This document shows, piece after piece, positions 1-7,469 of a stretch of DNA of 64,000 nt (positions within the stretch are counted from its first letter, which is position 1; each line of letters starts with the position of its first letter). The notes beneath the pieces are model-generated. The model saw nothing but the letters and a program-made list of their open reading frames with translations, was not told the DNA's origin and did not search any database. Both the position numbers and the translations under genes were made by a program. The stretch comes from JAJPKR01 sp050746125 (lineage in GTDB: Bacteria; Acidobacteriota; Terriglobia; Terriglobales; SCQP01). The stretch lies in contig JBOGKX010000142.1 of assembly GCA_050746125.1 (NCBI GenBank), positions 1-64,000 on the forward strand. Direction: 5' to 3'.

Positions 1-777
1 GTTCTAACGGCCTCGATGTCGGCGCGTGTGGCTTCGCAGATTTCCGCCATCATGTTGGCGAAGGAGATCTTCGTCGCCGGGAAGGCGTTACACGCATATT
101 TGATGATTTCGGCGGTTTCAATGTTGGTGAACACGAAAGGAACTGGCCGGTGAGGTGGGCAACGAGGATGGACAGGGCAGCCAGAGGTGCCATTCAGGAT
201 CGGCATGTAAATGGCTTTTAATGTCTCTGCGGCTTCGTCGGTCCGAGCGCCGACTACGATGCGGTCAGGGTGGAAGAATCCTCAATCGCATGCTCTTCAC
301 GCAAGAACTCCGGATTCGATACGACCTGGCAGTGCAGTCCGAGATTATCCGCCATGGTCAGCCGTCGGGCTAAATTCGCGCCGGCGCCAGTCGGCACCGT
401 GCTTTTTACGACGACCAGATGGACCCTGCGCGCGTGGCAAGCGATCATTTTAACAACCGACTCTATTGCCGACGTGTCGGAGTCGCCATTTCCCAGACTC
501 GGCGTGCTGGCGCAGATAAAGATGGCCTCGCTAGTTGCTATTGCTTCCCTGATCTCTGCGAACCGCAAGCGCCTGGCCGCAAGGTTGCCAGCGAGCAGCG
601 ACCGGTTGCCAGCGAGCGGCGACCGGAGGTAGGGCTCATAGATTGGAATGCCGCCGGACTGGAGCACGGCGAGTCTCGTGCAGATGCCTCTGCGCACACT
701 ACGTCGTGGCCAATCTCGGCGAAACACGCGGCCGTTGTTAGCCTGACATAGCCCGCGCCGATGATGCCGATTGCCAT
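1..777 (-). pseudogene. UDP-glucose 6-dehydrogenase pseudogene (frameshifted, partial at window edge)
   Basis: Reading leftward from 777, the translation opens with a dinucleotide-fold N-terminus (MAIGIIGAGYVRLTTAACF) typical of UDP-glucose/GDP-mannose dehydrogenases, which oxidise UDP-glucose to UDP-glucuronate for surface polysaccharides. The reading frame then shifts near 690-720, continues with IPIYEP and VVKSTVPTGAG motifs, and shifts again near 254-265 before resuming with VPFVFTNIETAEIIKYACNA and TKISFANMMAEIC up to base 1. At least two frameshifts are needed, the usual GYVGL is GYVRL, and a 21-base unit is duplicated at 584-625. The catalytic Cys region would lie beyond the window. 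Sequencing error could explain one shift, but the combined damage points to real decay. The neighbouring UDP-galactopyranose mutase suggests an old polysaccharide locus. Confidence 0.85.
584..625. repeat. Two-copy 21-bp direct repeat inside the dehydrogenase pseudogene
   Basis: Bases 584-604 and 605-625 are two adjacent 21-base units that begin GTTGCCAGCGAGC and differ at one position. On the minus strand they encode a duplicated LLAGNR-type stretch just after the IPIYEP motif, where functional homologues have a single LxxRNxAxGRLRF segment. The duplication is in frame, so it would add about seven residues; it most likely arose by slippage in a gene no longer under selection. Confidence 0.7.
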
Positions 778-1026
778 CGGTTCACTCCGGTCAAAGTCCC
801 GGGACCCATTATCCGCCGCGAAGTTCGCAGTGAAAGGCCCCTTGCGGCTGCAGCCAGATTGCCGCGGAAGGTTGAACCATCAATTGACGGCTTATGTCTG
901 CGCGGCGTAAAGTTGTGCTCGACTCGCGGCTTAAGTGGCTGGCTTTCAGGCTGGAAGCGGAATCTGGCGGGGCGTCTACGCCGTAGTGTGCCACTGACAT
1001 TGTCGTGATAAACGCGGGAGGGCAAC

Positions 1027-2172
1027 GTGTGGTTGATTGTTGGGGCTGGGTTGACCGGCGCTACCATCGCCGAACGCGTCGCGTCTCAACTTCGGCAGGA
1101 GGTCCTGGTAATGGACAGGAGGCCGCACATCGCTGGCAATGTGTTCGACCACATAGACGAACACGGTGTACTGGTTCACGCTTACGGACCGCATGCGTTT
1201 CACACCAATGATCGGCGCGTCTTTGCGTACCTCAGCCAGTTCACCGCGTGGCGTACCTACGAGCACCGGGTTGTCGCGGAGGTGTGTGAAACTTTCGTGC
1301 CGATCCCATTCAATTTGGATTCGTTGGCCGCGCTTTTCTCCGCACGCAAAGCACGCGAACTCGAGCAGCGGCTGCTGGCGGAGTTTGGCGCCGGAGGTTC
1401 GGTGCCGATTCTCAAACTCCGCCAATGCTCTGATTCGCAGCTTCGAAAATTGGCGGAATTCATCTACCGCGAGGTCTTCCAGAGGTATACCAGAAAACAG
1501 TGGGGCCTTGATCCCGAGGAACTGAGCCCCGCGGTGACGGCGCGGGTGCCCGTGAGAGTATCAACTGACGACCGTTATTTTCTGGACGCGTTTCAAGCCA
1601 TCCCCCGCGACGGATATACCGCCATGGTCGCCCACATGCTCGAGAGTCCGAGAATCCATGTCGCCCTCGGGGAAGCCTTCTCGCCTTCCCGCATCCCGCG
1701 CGGCGCGGAGCGTGTGGTTTTCACGGGTGCAATTGACGAATTCTTCTCCTTTCGCTACGGCCCGCTGCCCTACAGAAGCTTGCGCTTTGAGCGGCACCAC
1801 TCGCACAGCGAACAAATACTTCGTGCCCCGCAGATCAATTTTCCGAATCGTGGTACGTTCACTCGGATGTACGAGTTCAAGCAGATAACAGGACAGCTCG
1901 TGGCCGGTACAACGGTTGCCACTGAATATCCCGAGCCGTATGATCCGACGAAGAATGAGCCTTTTTATCCGGTACCTATCGAGACCGCTCAAGCGCTCTA
2001 TCGGCGGTACGCAACCGAAGGGGACAATTTCGGAGGAAGTACGGTCTTCGCAGGCAGGCTCGGCGACTACCGCTATTACAATATGGACCAGGCGGTTGCC
2101 CGCGGATTGAGCATGTTCGGCCGCCTCACCGGTCGGCAGGCGCTTGCGGCGATTGGCAACAGCGCATCGTAA
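1027..2172 (+). CDS. glf: UDP-galactopyranose mutase
   Basis: A 381-residue flavoprotein that interconverts UDP-galactopyranose and UDP-galactofuranose, supplying galactofuranose for cell-surface glycans in the cytoplasm. The N-terminus carries the FAD-binding GAGLTGATIAER motif, followed by an RPHIAGNVFD segment and the characteristic GPHAFHT motif around residues 55-61. The length is close to the usual 370-390. A GTG start at 1027 follows GGGAGGG (1016-1022) by four bases. It runs divergently from the UDP-glucose dehydrogenase pseudogene and has no intact glycosyltransferase partner in the window, so its galactofuranosyl acceptor pathway is either elsewhere or lost. Confidence 0.93.
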   Translation: MWLIVGAGLTGATIAERVASQLRQEVLVMDRRPHIAGNVFDHIDEHGVLVHAYGPHAFHTNDRRVFAYLSQFTAWRTYEHRVVAEVCETFVPIPFNLDSLAALFSARKARELEQRLLAEFGAGGSVPILKLRQCSDSQLRKLAEFIYREVFQRYTRKQWGLDPEELSPAVTARVPVRVSTDDRYFLDAFQAIPRDGYTAMVAHMLESPRIHVALGEAFSPSRIPRGAERVVFTGAIDEFFSFRYGPLPYRSLRFERHHSHSEQILRAPQINFPNRGTFTRMYEFKQITGQLVAGTTVATEYPEPYDPTKNEPFYPVPIETAQALYRRYATEGDNFGGSTVFAGRLGDYRYYNMDQAVARGLSMFGRLTGRQALAAIGNSAS

Positions 2173-2693
2173 ATAAGGCGAATTCTTCGCGTTTGGGTTG
2201 TTCGCGGTTTGACGTCGTGCCGGCAACAAAAAGCGGGTTCGAGCGCGCGGTGGTGCATACGGTAGCGTGGCGCGTCGCTACTGAATGTCGAATGCGAGAG
2301 CCGCGTCCTCGACGAGTAGCGCGTCAGAGTGACCTGATCCCCAAAAACTGGTCCACAAGCAAGGTCGCAGTTCGCCGCCAGGTCGCTCGGCAGAAATGCG
2401 GCAAGGCGGCACTCGTCGTCCTGGTGGGCTTGCGGTTGAGGCACGCATCCCAATACCGTCCGGAGGGAGCGGGTGATCCCGCCACCTCGATCAAGTGGGC
2501 GCGATCCACATAAGCATCCGAGCGCGCTCTTTAAAGCATGCGGTTTTGGTTCAAGCTTGTGGCGATTTGGGGCGAAAATGAGGCCCCAAACGGGCGACTG
2601 GAGCGACTACGACTACTGGGGAGACTTGGGCGACCACCGCCAAACCGTTGAAAAATCCGAAGTTGTTGAATCGGCAAATTTTTCTTGACAGAT
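2173..2693. other. Intergenic region, no supported gene
   Basis: About 520 bases between glf and the tRNA-Ser gene. Short open frames exist on both strands but none has recognisable motifs or a convincing ribosome binding site. Around 2330-2352 the sequence GATCCCCAAAAACTGG resembles the ends of IS3-family insertion sequences, but no matching second end or transposase fragment could be found, so this is only a hint of past insertion. Confidence 0.4.
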
Positions 2694-2783
2694 TGGCGGA
2701 GAGGGAGGGATTCGAACCCCCGATACCCTTTCAGGTATACACGCTTTCGAGGCGCGCGCCTTCAGCCACTCGGCCACCTCTCC
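2694..2783 (-). tRNA. tRNA-Ser (anticodon CGA)
   Basis: A 90-nt class II tRNA on the minus strand. The seven-base acceptor arms (GGAGAGG and CCTCTCC) pair perfectly, the D arm reads GGCCGAGTGGCTGAA, the anticodon loop is CTCGAAA (anticodon CGA), a long variable arm follows, and the T arm contains GGTTCGAATCC. The discriminator base is G, as expected for serine tRNAs, and the 3' CCA is encoded in the DNA. Confidence 0.95.
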
Positions 2784-2853
2784 GCAGGCAAGCGAATTGC
2801 GGGCGCGACGCGCCCTGCTGGTATTTTATCGGGCTTTTGCGGCGGTGCGGTCT

Positions 2854-4269
2854 TCAATCGGCGCCGCAGGACGCATGCGGCGGCGTGGCGGAGCCTCGGC
2901 GCATGGCGAGGAGCAGACCGGCGGCGAGCAGGCAGAGGACGACGAAATCGGCGCCGGCCAGCTGCAAGCGATGCTGGGCGGCGGCGCCGGGCACGAGCGG
3001 GATCACGCCGGCGAGAATCGCCGCCGCCCAACACAAGCCGCGGGCTAGAGCGCTTCCCTTCTCCGCCGGACGGGCGACGAGGACGGCGACAGCGACGGCG
3101 GGCCACACGAACAGCACGAGATCCTTGACGTGGGTAAACGGCGCGAGGATAGCCAAGAGACAAAACGCCGCGCCGACGGTTTCGAGCGCGGCGCCGCGGC
3201 GCAGGCTCGCCTTGGCATAGAACAGAAACGCCACATAGGCGGCCAGATCGAGCGGCAGCCAGAGGCGCGTGACCAGGGCCGCGCCGAGGGGCAGGGCGCG
3301 CGTCATCACGCCGCGCAGCGACTGGCTGGCGTACCAGATGGTGCCGGCATGGAGGGCCGTTTCGCGCTCCTGCGCCGCCCAGGCATGCAGCAGGGCGAAG
3401 TTGCCCGACCATCCGAAGACCAACGCCGGCGCGGCGGTCAAGAGCACGGCGGCAATCACGGCGGCGGCGGCGGCGCGCCAGCGCCGGGCGGCTAGCCAGT
3501 AAGGCACGAAGAAAAGCGGCCACACCTTGACGGCTATGCCAAGCCCGAGGAGGGCGCCGGCACAGCGCGGGCGGCGCGGCACGACGAGCAGCGCGGCGAC
3601 GCAGAGGGCGACGACATAAAACTGTACGTTGCCGTAGCGGAACTCTAGCACCAGGTACGGGGCGAGAAGCAGAAGCGCGGGCAACCATGGCAGAAGGGAC
3701 GGCTGGGCCGCCCTATTTCTGGACGCCGCTGGCCTTGCTTCCGATTGGGGTCGCGGCTGCGGTCCGGCTTCGTTAAAGGCCGAATTTCCTAGCGGAAATT
3801 CCTTGCTGGCGGAATTTCCTGACGGAAATTCCTTTGCCGGCATGGGAGGCCCGTTCCGCTCAGGGCCTCTCCAAGTTGCCGCGAACTGGGCGAGGCGCGG
3901 CCATCCGAAGCGGCGGGCAAAGGCGCGCCCGAGGAGCAGGAGCACGGCCACTTTGCCGGCCAGCCAAATTGCGGCGGCCCACGCCAGGGGAAGCAGAGCG
4001 AGCGGGAAAAATAGGAGAAGAAAGACGGGCGGGTAGCGATAGTACATCGGCCATCCCAGGCCGCTGTGCGGCCCATAGATGGGCCCGTGCGCGCGCCAGG
4101 AATGGACGGTGCGGTAGTAAACGGGAAAGTCAACGCTGCGGCCGCCGATCCGCAAGCCGAGAAACAGCGCGGCGACGACGACAACGACGAACGCCAGCCA
4201 GGGCGCAAAGCGGAGAGCTGAGCGATTGTCTTCGGCGCCGGCCATCACGGCGCGACACCTACCGCGCAT
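2854..4269 (-). CDS. GT87 (DUF2029) family membrane glycosyltransferase with an in-frame repeat insertion
   Basis: A 471-residue polytopic membrane protein with many hydrophobic segments (first around residues 23-42). It shows family 87 features: an early extracytoplasmic DFPVYYRT segment with an acidic residue, YRYPPVFLLL, and GLGIAVKVWPLFF. Such enzymes use polyprenyl-phosphate sugars to mannosylate or arabinosylate lipids and glycans outside the membrane; the substrate here is unknown. Residues of about 129-188 are a hydrophilic, low-complexity stretch (AKEFPSGNSASKEFPLGNSA) that comes entirely from an interspersed repeat inserted in frame (3705-3883) between membrane segments. The start could also be the ATG at 4245. 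It lies 39 bases downstream of tadA in the same direction. Confidence 0.75.
   Translation of the reverse strand: MRGRCRAVMAGAEDNRSALRFAPWLAFVVVVVAALFLGLRIGGRSVDFPVYYRTVHSWRAHGPIYGPHSGLGWPMYYRYPPVFLLLFFPLALLPLAWAAAIWLAGKVAVLLLLGRAFARRFGWPRLAQFAATWRGPERNGPPMPAKEFPSGNSASKEFPLGNSAFNEAGPQPRPQSEARPAASRNRAAQPSLLPWLPALLLLAPYLVLEFRYGNVQFYVVALCVAALLVVPRRPRCAGALLGLGIAVKVWPLFFVPYWLAARRWRAAAAAVIAAVLLTAAPALVFGWSGNFALLHAWAAQERETALHAGTIWYASQSLRGVMTRALPLGAALVTRLWLPLDLAAYVAFLFYAKASLRRGAALETVGAAFCLLAILAPFTHVKDLVLFVWPAVAVAVLVARPAEKGSALARGLCWAAAILAGVIPLVPGAAAQHRLQLAGADFVVLCLLAAGLLLAMRRGSATPPHASCGAD
3705..3883. repeat. Interspersed palindromic repeat, copy A (inside the GT87 gene)
   Basis: This copy begins near CTATTTCTGGACGCC, continues through TCGCGGCTGCGG, then two tandem hairpins (GAATTTCC-TAGC-GGAAATTC at about 3782-3801 and GGAATTTCC-TGAC-GGAAATTCC at 3811-3832), and ends with GGAGGCCCG..CCGCTCAGGGCCT..AAGTTGCCGCGA. 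The last part also holds an inverted repeat (GAGGCCC / GGGCCTC). The same blocks occur in the same order near 4.9 kb, and without the AATTTCC hairpins near 28.4 kb; the right-hand block alone is found at 45.4 kb. The copy keeps the surrounding frame open. Confidence 0.8.
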
Positions 4270-4308
4270 CCCGCAATGAACTTGGACGCGGGCACGGGGT
4301 GGCGCCGC

Positions 4309-4812
4309 TCAGTCCTCGACGCCGCTCTCGGCACGGCGGCGCTGGAAGAAGGCGCGCAACAGCTCGCCACATTCGGCGGCGCGCACGCCGGCGGTGACGG
4401 TGAAGGCGTGGTTTAGGCGCGGATGGGCGGCCAATTCCAGCACGGAGCGAATAGCGCCGGCCTTGGGATCGTCGGCGCCGTACACCAAACGCGCGATGCG
4501 CGCCTGCACCATGGCGCCGGCGCACATCACGCAGGGCTCGAGGGTGGCGACCACGATGCAGCCGGGGAGGCGGTGATTGCCGAGACGCCAGGCGGCCTCG
4601 CGCAGGGCGACGATTTCGGCGTGGGCGCTGGGATCGACGTCGAGGATCGTGCGGTTATAGCCGCGGCCGAGTAGCGCGCCTTCGGGGGAGAGCACCAAGG
4701 CTCCGACCGGAACTTCGCCCGCCAACTCGGCGGCCCGCGCCAGTTCGATAGCTTGGGTCATCCAGTCGGCTTCGGCGCCTTCGCCGGGGCGCCATGCGAA
4801 GCCATTGCTCAT
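4309..4812 (-). CDS. tadA: tRNA adenosine(34) deaminase
   Basis: A 167-residue zinc-dependent deaminase that converts adenosine 34 to inosine in tRNA-Arg(ACG). The catalytic HAE motif is at about residues 64-66 and the zinc-binding PCxxC (EPCVMCAGA, Cys94 and Cys97) follows at the usual spacing. The length is typical for TadA. The start at 4812 is chosen because AAAGGAG precedes the ATG by six bases; the frame stays open much further upstream, but that extension is only repeat-derived sequence. Repeat copy B lies directly upstream, so the promoter must lie within or beyond it. Confidence 0.93.
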   Translation of the reverse strand: MSNGFAWRPGEGAEADWMTQAIELARAAELAGEVPVGALVLSPEGALLGRGYNRTILDVDPSAHAEIVALREAAWRLGNHRLPGCIVVATLEPCVMCAGAMVQARIARLVYGADDPKAGAIRSVLELAAHPRLNHAFTVTAGVRAAECGELLRAFFQRRRAESGVED

Positions 4813-4833
4813 GCGCGCTCCTTTTCGCGGCGG

Positions 4834-4998
4834 GGCTGCCGGTTTTCTCGACGCCGCTCCCGACAATCGCGACCGCGGCCCCACGGCTTGCTGGGCGGAA
4901 TTCCCTGCGGAAATTCCTTGCTGGGCGGAATTCCCCAACGGAAATTCCTTGGCCGGCAACGGAGGCCCACTCCGCACAGGACCCATACAAGGTGCCGC
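4834..4998. repeat. Interspersed palindromic repeat, copy B (upstream of tadA)
   Basis: Same order of blocks as copy A: TTTTCTCGACGCCGCT, a diverged GCGACCGCGGCCCC, two tandem imperfect hairpins built on GGAATTCC..GGAAATTCC (about 4897-4917 and 4927-4948), GGCCGGCAACGGAGGCCCA, then CTCCGCACAGG and AAGGTGCCGC. It occupies most of the gap between tadA and the glycosylasparaginase-like gene and has the same orientation as the other copies. Mismatches against copy A are scattered, which suggests an older insertion. Confidence 0.75.
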
Positions 4999-5072
4999 TA
5001 TAAGAGCATGATGCGCCGGCCGCGAGGCGCCGCGAGCGGAACGGCGGGGGGCGGGCCTGGAAGAAGCTGGCA

Positions 5073-6224
5073 TCAGCCTTCGCGGCGCTTCAGGTAGAGC
5101 ATGTTTTCCAGGCGATTGACGCCATCGTGCACGGCGAACTGGCGCGGCTCGCCGGCGCCCAAGGGCCGGTCCCAGAGGGTAGCGGCGGCATAGGCGCCAT
5201 CCACGCGCAGGGCATAGAAGGAGAGGTCGAAGTCCTTGAGGCGGTCGGGAAAGGCGCGGAAGTTGTGGACCACGCGCTCGAGCACCGCGAACACCGCCTC
5301 GCGCGGATGCTTGCCCTGGCGCATCAACTCGACGACCGCGTGGCCACCGCAGACGCGGATATTCTCCTCGCCACGGCCGGTCGAGCCGCCGCCGCCGACT
5401 TCGCCATCCACGAACAAGCCGGCGCCGATGATGGGCGAGTCGCCAACGCGGCCGGAGATCTTGAAGGCCAAGCCGCTGGTGGTGGTCACGCCGGAGATCT
5501 CGCCTTTGGCGTTGACGCCAAGGCAGTTGATGGTGCCGGTGGGAGGAAACATGATGCGGTTGAAGGCGCGCTCGCGCGCGGCCGCGTCGAGGCCGAGGCG
5601 GCGGGCTTTGGCGATCACCCGCTTGCGAAAGTCGGGCGAGTCGAGGCCGGGTCCCCAACTGTCGCGCAGGCTACGGGTTTCGCGCCACAGGAGCCAGGTC
5701 TTGCGGGCGTGTTCGGTCAAGAGATCCGCTTCCTCGAAGCCGTAGTCCTTGGCGAATTGGGTAGCGCCGGCGCCGACCAGAAAGATCTCGTCGGTGTGGT
5801 CCATCACGGCTTTGGCGACAAGGGAGGGGTTCTTGCAGTTTTCGAGCGCGCCGACGGCGCCGCAGCGATTCGAGGGGCCGTGCATCACGCAGCTATCCAG
5901 CTGCACCACGCCGAGTTCGTTGGGCAGGCCGCCGTAGCCGACGGTGTCGTCGCTGGGATCGTCTTCGTTGTGGTTCACGCCGGCGATGACGGCATCGAGG
6001 GTGTCGGCGCCGGCGGCGAGCTTCTCGTAAGCGGTTTGAGTGGCGCCGTAATGGTAACCGTTGCCGCTGGCCAGCACGATCGGGCGCTTGGCTGGGCCGG
6101 CGCTCGCGCGCGGCAAGGAGCGCGGCTCGCGCGCGGGGTTACCGGCTTCGGCGGCCAGCACGGCGGTGCCGCCCACGCCGGCGGCCAGACCGGCAGCGAA
6201 CTCGCGACGGGAAAGTTTGGACAT
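5073..6224 (-). CDS. Tat-exported glycosylasparaginase / isoaspartyl peptidase-like Ntn hydrolase
   Basis: A 383-residue N-terminal nucleophile hydrolase of the asparaginase-2 family, which releases aspartate from glycosylated asparagine or isoaspartyl peptides. The start at 6224 gives a twin-arginine signal (SRREFAAGLAAG) followed by a small hydrophobic stretch. The expected autocleavage site is the Gly230-Thr231 bond in PPTGTINCLGV; Thr231 would be the nucleophile, and GRVGDSPIIGAG matches the substrate-binding loop of the family. GYGGLPNELG near residue 97 is also typical. It probably acts in the periplasm after Tat export. The neighbours do not form an obvious pathway. Confidence 0.85.
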   Translation of the reverse strand: MSKLSRREFAAGLAAGVGGTAVLAAEAGNPAREPRSLPRASAGPAKRPIVLASGNGYHYGATQTAYEKLAAGADTLDAVIAGVNHNEDDPSDDTVGYGGLPNELGVVQLDSCVMHGPSNRCGAVGALENCKNPSLVAKAVMDHTDEIFLVGAGATQFAKDYGFEEADLLTEHARKTWLLWRETRSLRDSWGPGLDSPDFRKRVIAKARRLGLDAAARERAFNRIMFPPTGTINCLGVNAKGEISGVTTTSGLAFKISGRVGDSPIIGAGLFVDGEVGGGGSTGRGEENIRVCGGHAVVELMRQGKHPREAVFAVLERVVHNFRAFPDRLKDFDLSFYALRVDGAYAAATLWDRPLGAGEPRQFAVHDGVNRLENMLYLKRREG

Positions 6225-6346
6225 GAGGACTCGACTCCGCGGGTCGGCAAACAGCGCTTGGCGCTGCCGAACCCAAGGAGCATACCAGGAACGCGTTGCA
6301 ACGGGCGGCCCGGCGAGGCCCGGCAATTGCCGCGAAACGCGGCGGA

Positions 6347-6949
6347 CTATTGGCGGGACTGGCGGATCGTGAATTCGGTGGCGCCGCCGCGAGAGCGGGC
6401 CTCGACGTTGAACTGCAAATTGTGGTCCACGATGGACAGGGTTTGGCGGTCGGAGCTTCGCACCGAAGCGTTGGGATATTGCTGCTGGTAGAACGCGAGC
6501 ACCTGGGCCGGGGAGTCGTTGGTGCGGAAGCGCAAGACATCGGCATGGAATCCGCCGAAGTCCACGCGCGCGCTCGGCTCGGCCTGGGCTCCTGGGTAAA
6601 TGGCGATGCCGAGGTCGCGCGCCGCCCGATCCGATGGCTGGCCGGTGCCGACCGTGCCAAAGGGCGTGACGACTTCGGTGCGGCCGTCGGCGGTGCGCAC
6701 GTGGCGCACGTGACTGGCGAAGTATGCGCCCGCGCCCACGAGGACGACAATGAGGATCAGGATCGCGGCGCCGATAATAATTGCAATCTTAGCGCCGAGG
6801 CCCATGCCCTGGCGGGGCGGCGGAACGGCGGGCGCCGCCATCTGGGGACGGGCGGCGGCCGAAACGCCGCCTACGTTGCGGCTGCCGCATTGCGGGCAAA
6901 AGGCCGCGCCGGCGGCGATTTCCGTTCCACATTTATTGCAAAAGGGCAT
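6347..6949 (-). CDS. Zinc-ribbon membrane protein of unknown function
   Basis: A 200-residue protein starting at MPFCNKCG. A four-cysteine zinc ribbon (CNKC..CPQC) occupies the first 25 residues, followed by a Pro/Ala linker and one transmembrane helix (about residues 50-75, IAIIIGAAILILIVVLVGAG). The rest is a small soluble domain ending in a beta-rich segment (QTLSIVDHNLQFNVEARSR). The ribbon should be cytoplasmic and the C-terminal domain extracytoplasmic. The arrangement resembles other zinc-ribbon membrane proteins common in acidobacteria, but no function can be assigned. The ATG at 6949 is preferred to an upstream ATG because the protein then begins directly with the ribbon. Confidence 0.7.
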   Translation of the reverse strand: MPFCNKCGTEIAAGAAFCPQCGSRNVGGVSAAARPQMAAPAVPPPRQGMGLGAKIAIIIGAAILILIVVLVGAGAYFASHVRHVRTADGRTEVVTPFGTVGTGQPSDRAARDLGIAIYPGAQAEPSARVDFGGFHADVLRFRTNDSPAQVLAFYQQQYPNASVRSSDRQTLSIVDHNLQFNVEARSRGGATEFTIRQSRQ

Positions 6950-6982
6950 GGTCGCTCTACCCCTAGCCGCCAAGCGTAACAC

Positions 6983-7058
6983 TGGTGGGGCCGCCTGGAT
7001 TCGAACCAGGAACCAACGGATTATGAGTCCGCTGCTCTGACCATTGAGCTACAGCCCC
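6983..7058 (-). tRNA. tRNA with anticodon CAT (probably elongator tRNA-Met)
   Basis: A 76-nt tRNA with acceptor arms GGGGCTG and CGGCCCC, a standard D arm (TAGCTCAATGGTCAGAGCA), anticodon loop CTCATAA (anticodon CAT), T arm GGTTCGAATCC and encoded CCA. It is not an initiator tRNA because the first acceptor pair is G-C. A CAT anticodon also fits tRNA-Ile2, in which C34 is modified to lysidine, and the sequence alone does not fully separate the two. Confidence 0.93.
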
Positions 7059-7103
7059 GGGGGCAATTGGACCGGAATTGAGAACTTCGCCTCGCGCGCA
7101 TTG

Positions 7104-7307
7104 TCACAAGCGCCGGTGGCGGTTGTGGTGCCGGCACCCGGCCAGTCGTTCGACCGTTCGATGCCGAGTAAGCTCTTGCGTGGTGCGCAAATCCACGCCC
7201 GCCATCACCAGCCTACTGGCAAACTTGCGGCCGAGCAATGCTAGGTGAACCCGGGAACCTGGAACTCGGTCGCAGCGATGATCGGAGCTATTGGAAATTA
7301 ACTTCAT
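7104..7307 (-). pseudogene. Decayed tyrosine recombinase (integrase) C-terminal fragment
   Basis: On the minus strand, about 7155-7232 encodes KFASRLVMAGVDLRTTQEL followed by TRHRT. This closely matches the box II region of phage-type integrases, where HTFASRLxMAGVDLRTxQELxGHK carries the catalytic His-x-x-Arg and a later His. Here the usual LRHTF is LGRKF, so key residues are already changed, and neither the N-terminal domain nor the active-site Tyr is present. The relic lies 46 bases from the 5' end of the tRNA(CAT) gene, consistent with a lost integrative element. The remainder of the 411-base gap up to 7469 shows nothing else recognisable. Confidence 0.6.
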
Positions 7308-7469
7308 GTCGCTGATGGCCCGCTTGATGAATAGCGGCGCGCAAAGGGGCGCAGATTAGGTGCAAAGGGCTGCATGCGAGCCGGAAGTTGAGCTCGCCGA
7401 ATCAAGGAGTTGCACGTGGACCCCGAATTGCTTTGACAAGAACGATTTCCTTCGCCCGAGGCAGAACCT

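Noticed and set aside
584..625. Short direct repeats considered as a CRISPR array
   Set aside because: Only two adjacent units exist, without spacers or cas genes, inside a decayed coding region.
2324..2352. Sequence resembling an IS3-family terminal end
   Set aside because: Only one short end-like stretch is seen, with no transposase fragment or matching inverted partner, so it is not listed as a mobile element.
6300..6340. GGCGGCCCGGCGAGGCCCGG followed by TTGCCGCGAA, similar to the repeat core end
   Set aside because: The match is limited to about ten contiguous bases and the spacing differs from all four accepted copies.
5127..6491. Long plus-strand open frame of 454 codons opposite the glycosylasparaginase gene
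   Set aside because: It mirrors the codon pattern of the real minus-strand gene in GC-rich DNA, encodes Gly/Ala/Val-rich low-complexity protein and has no motifs.
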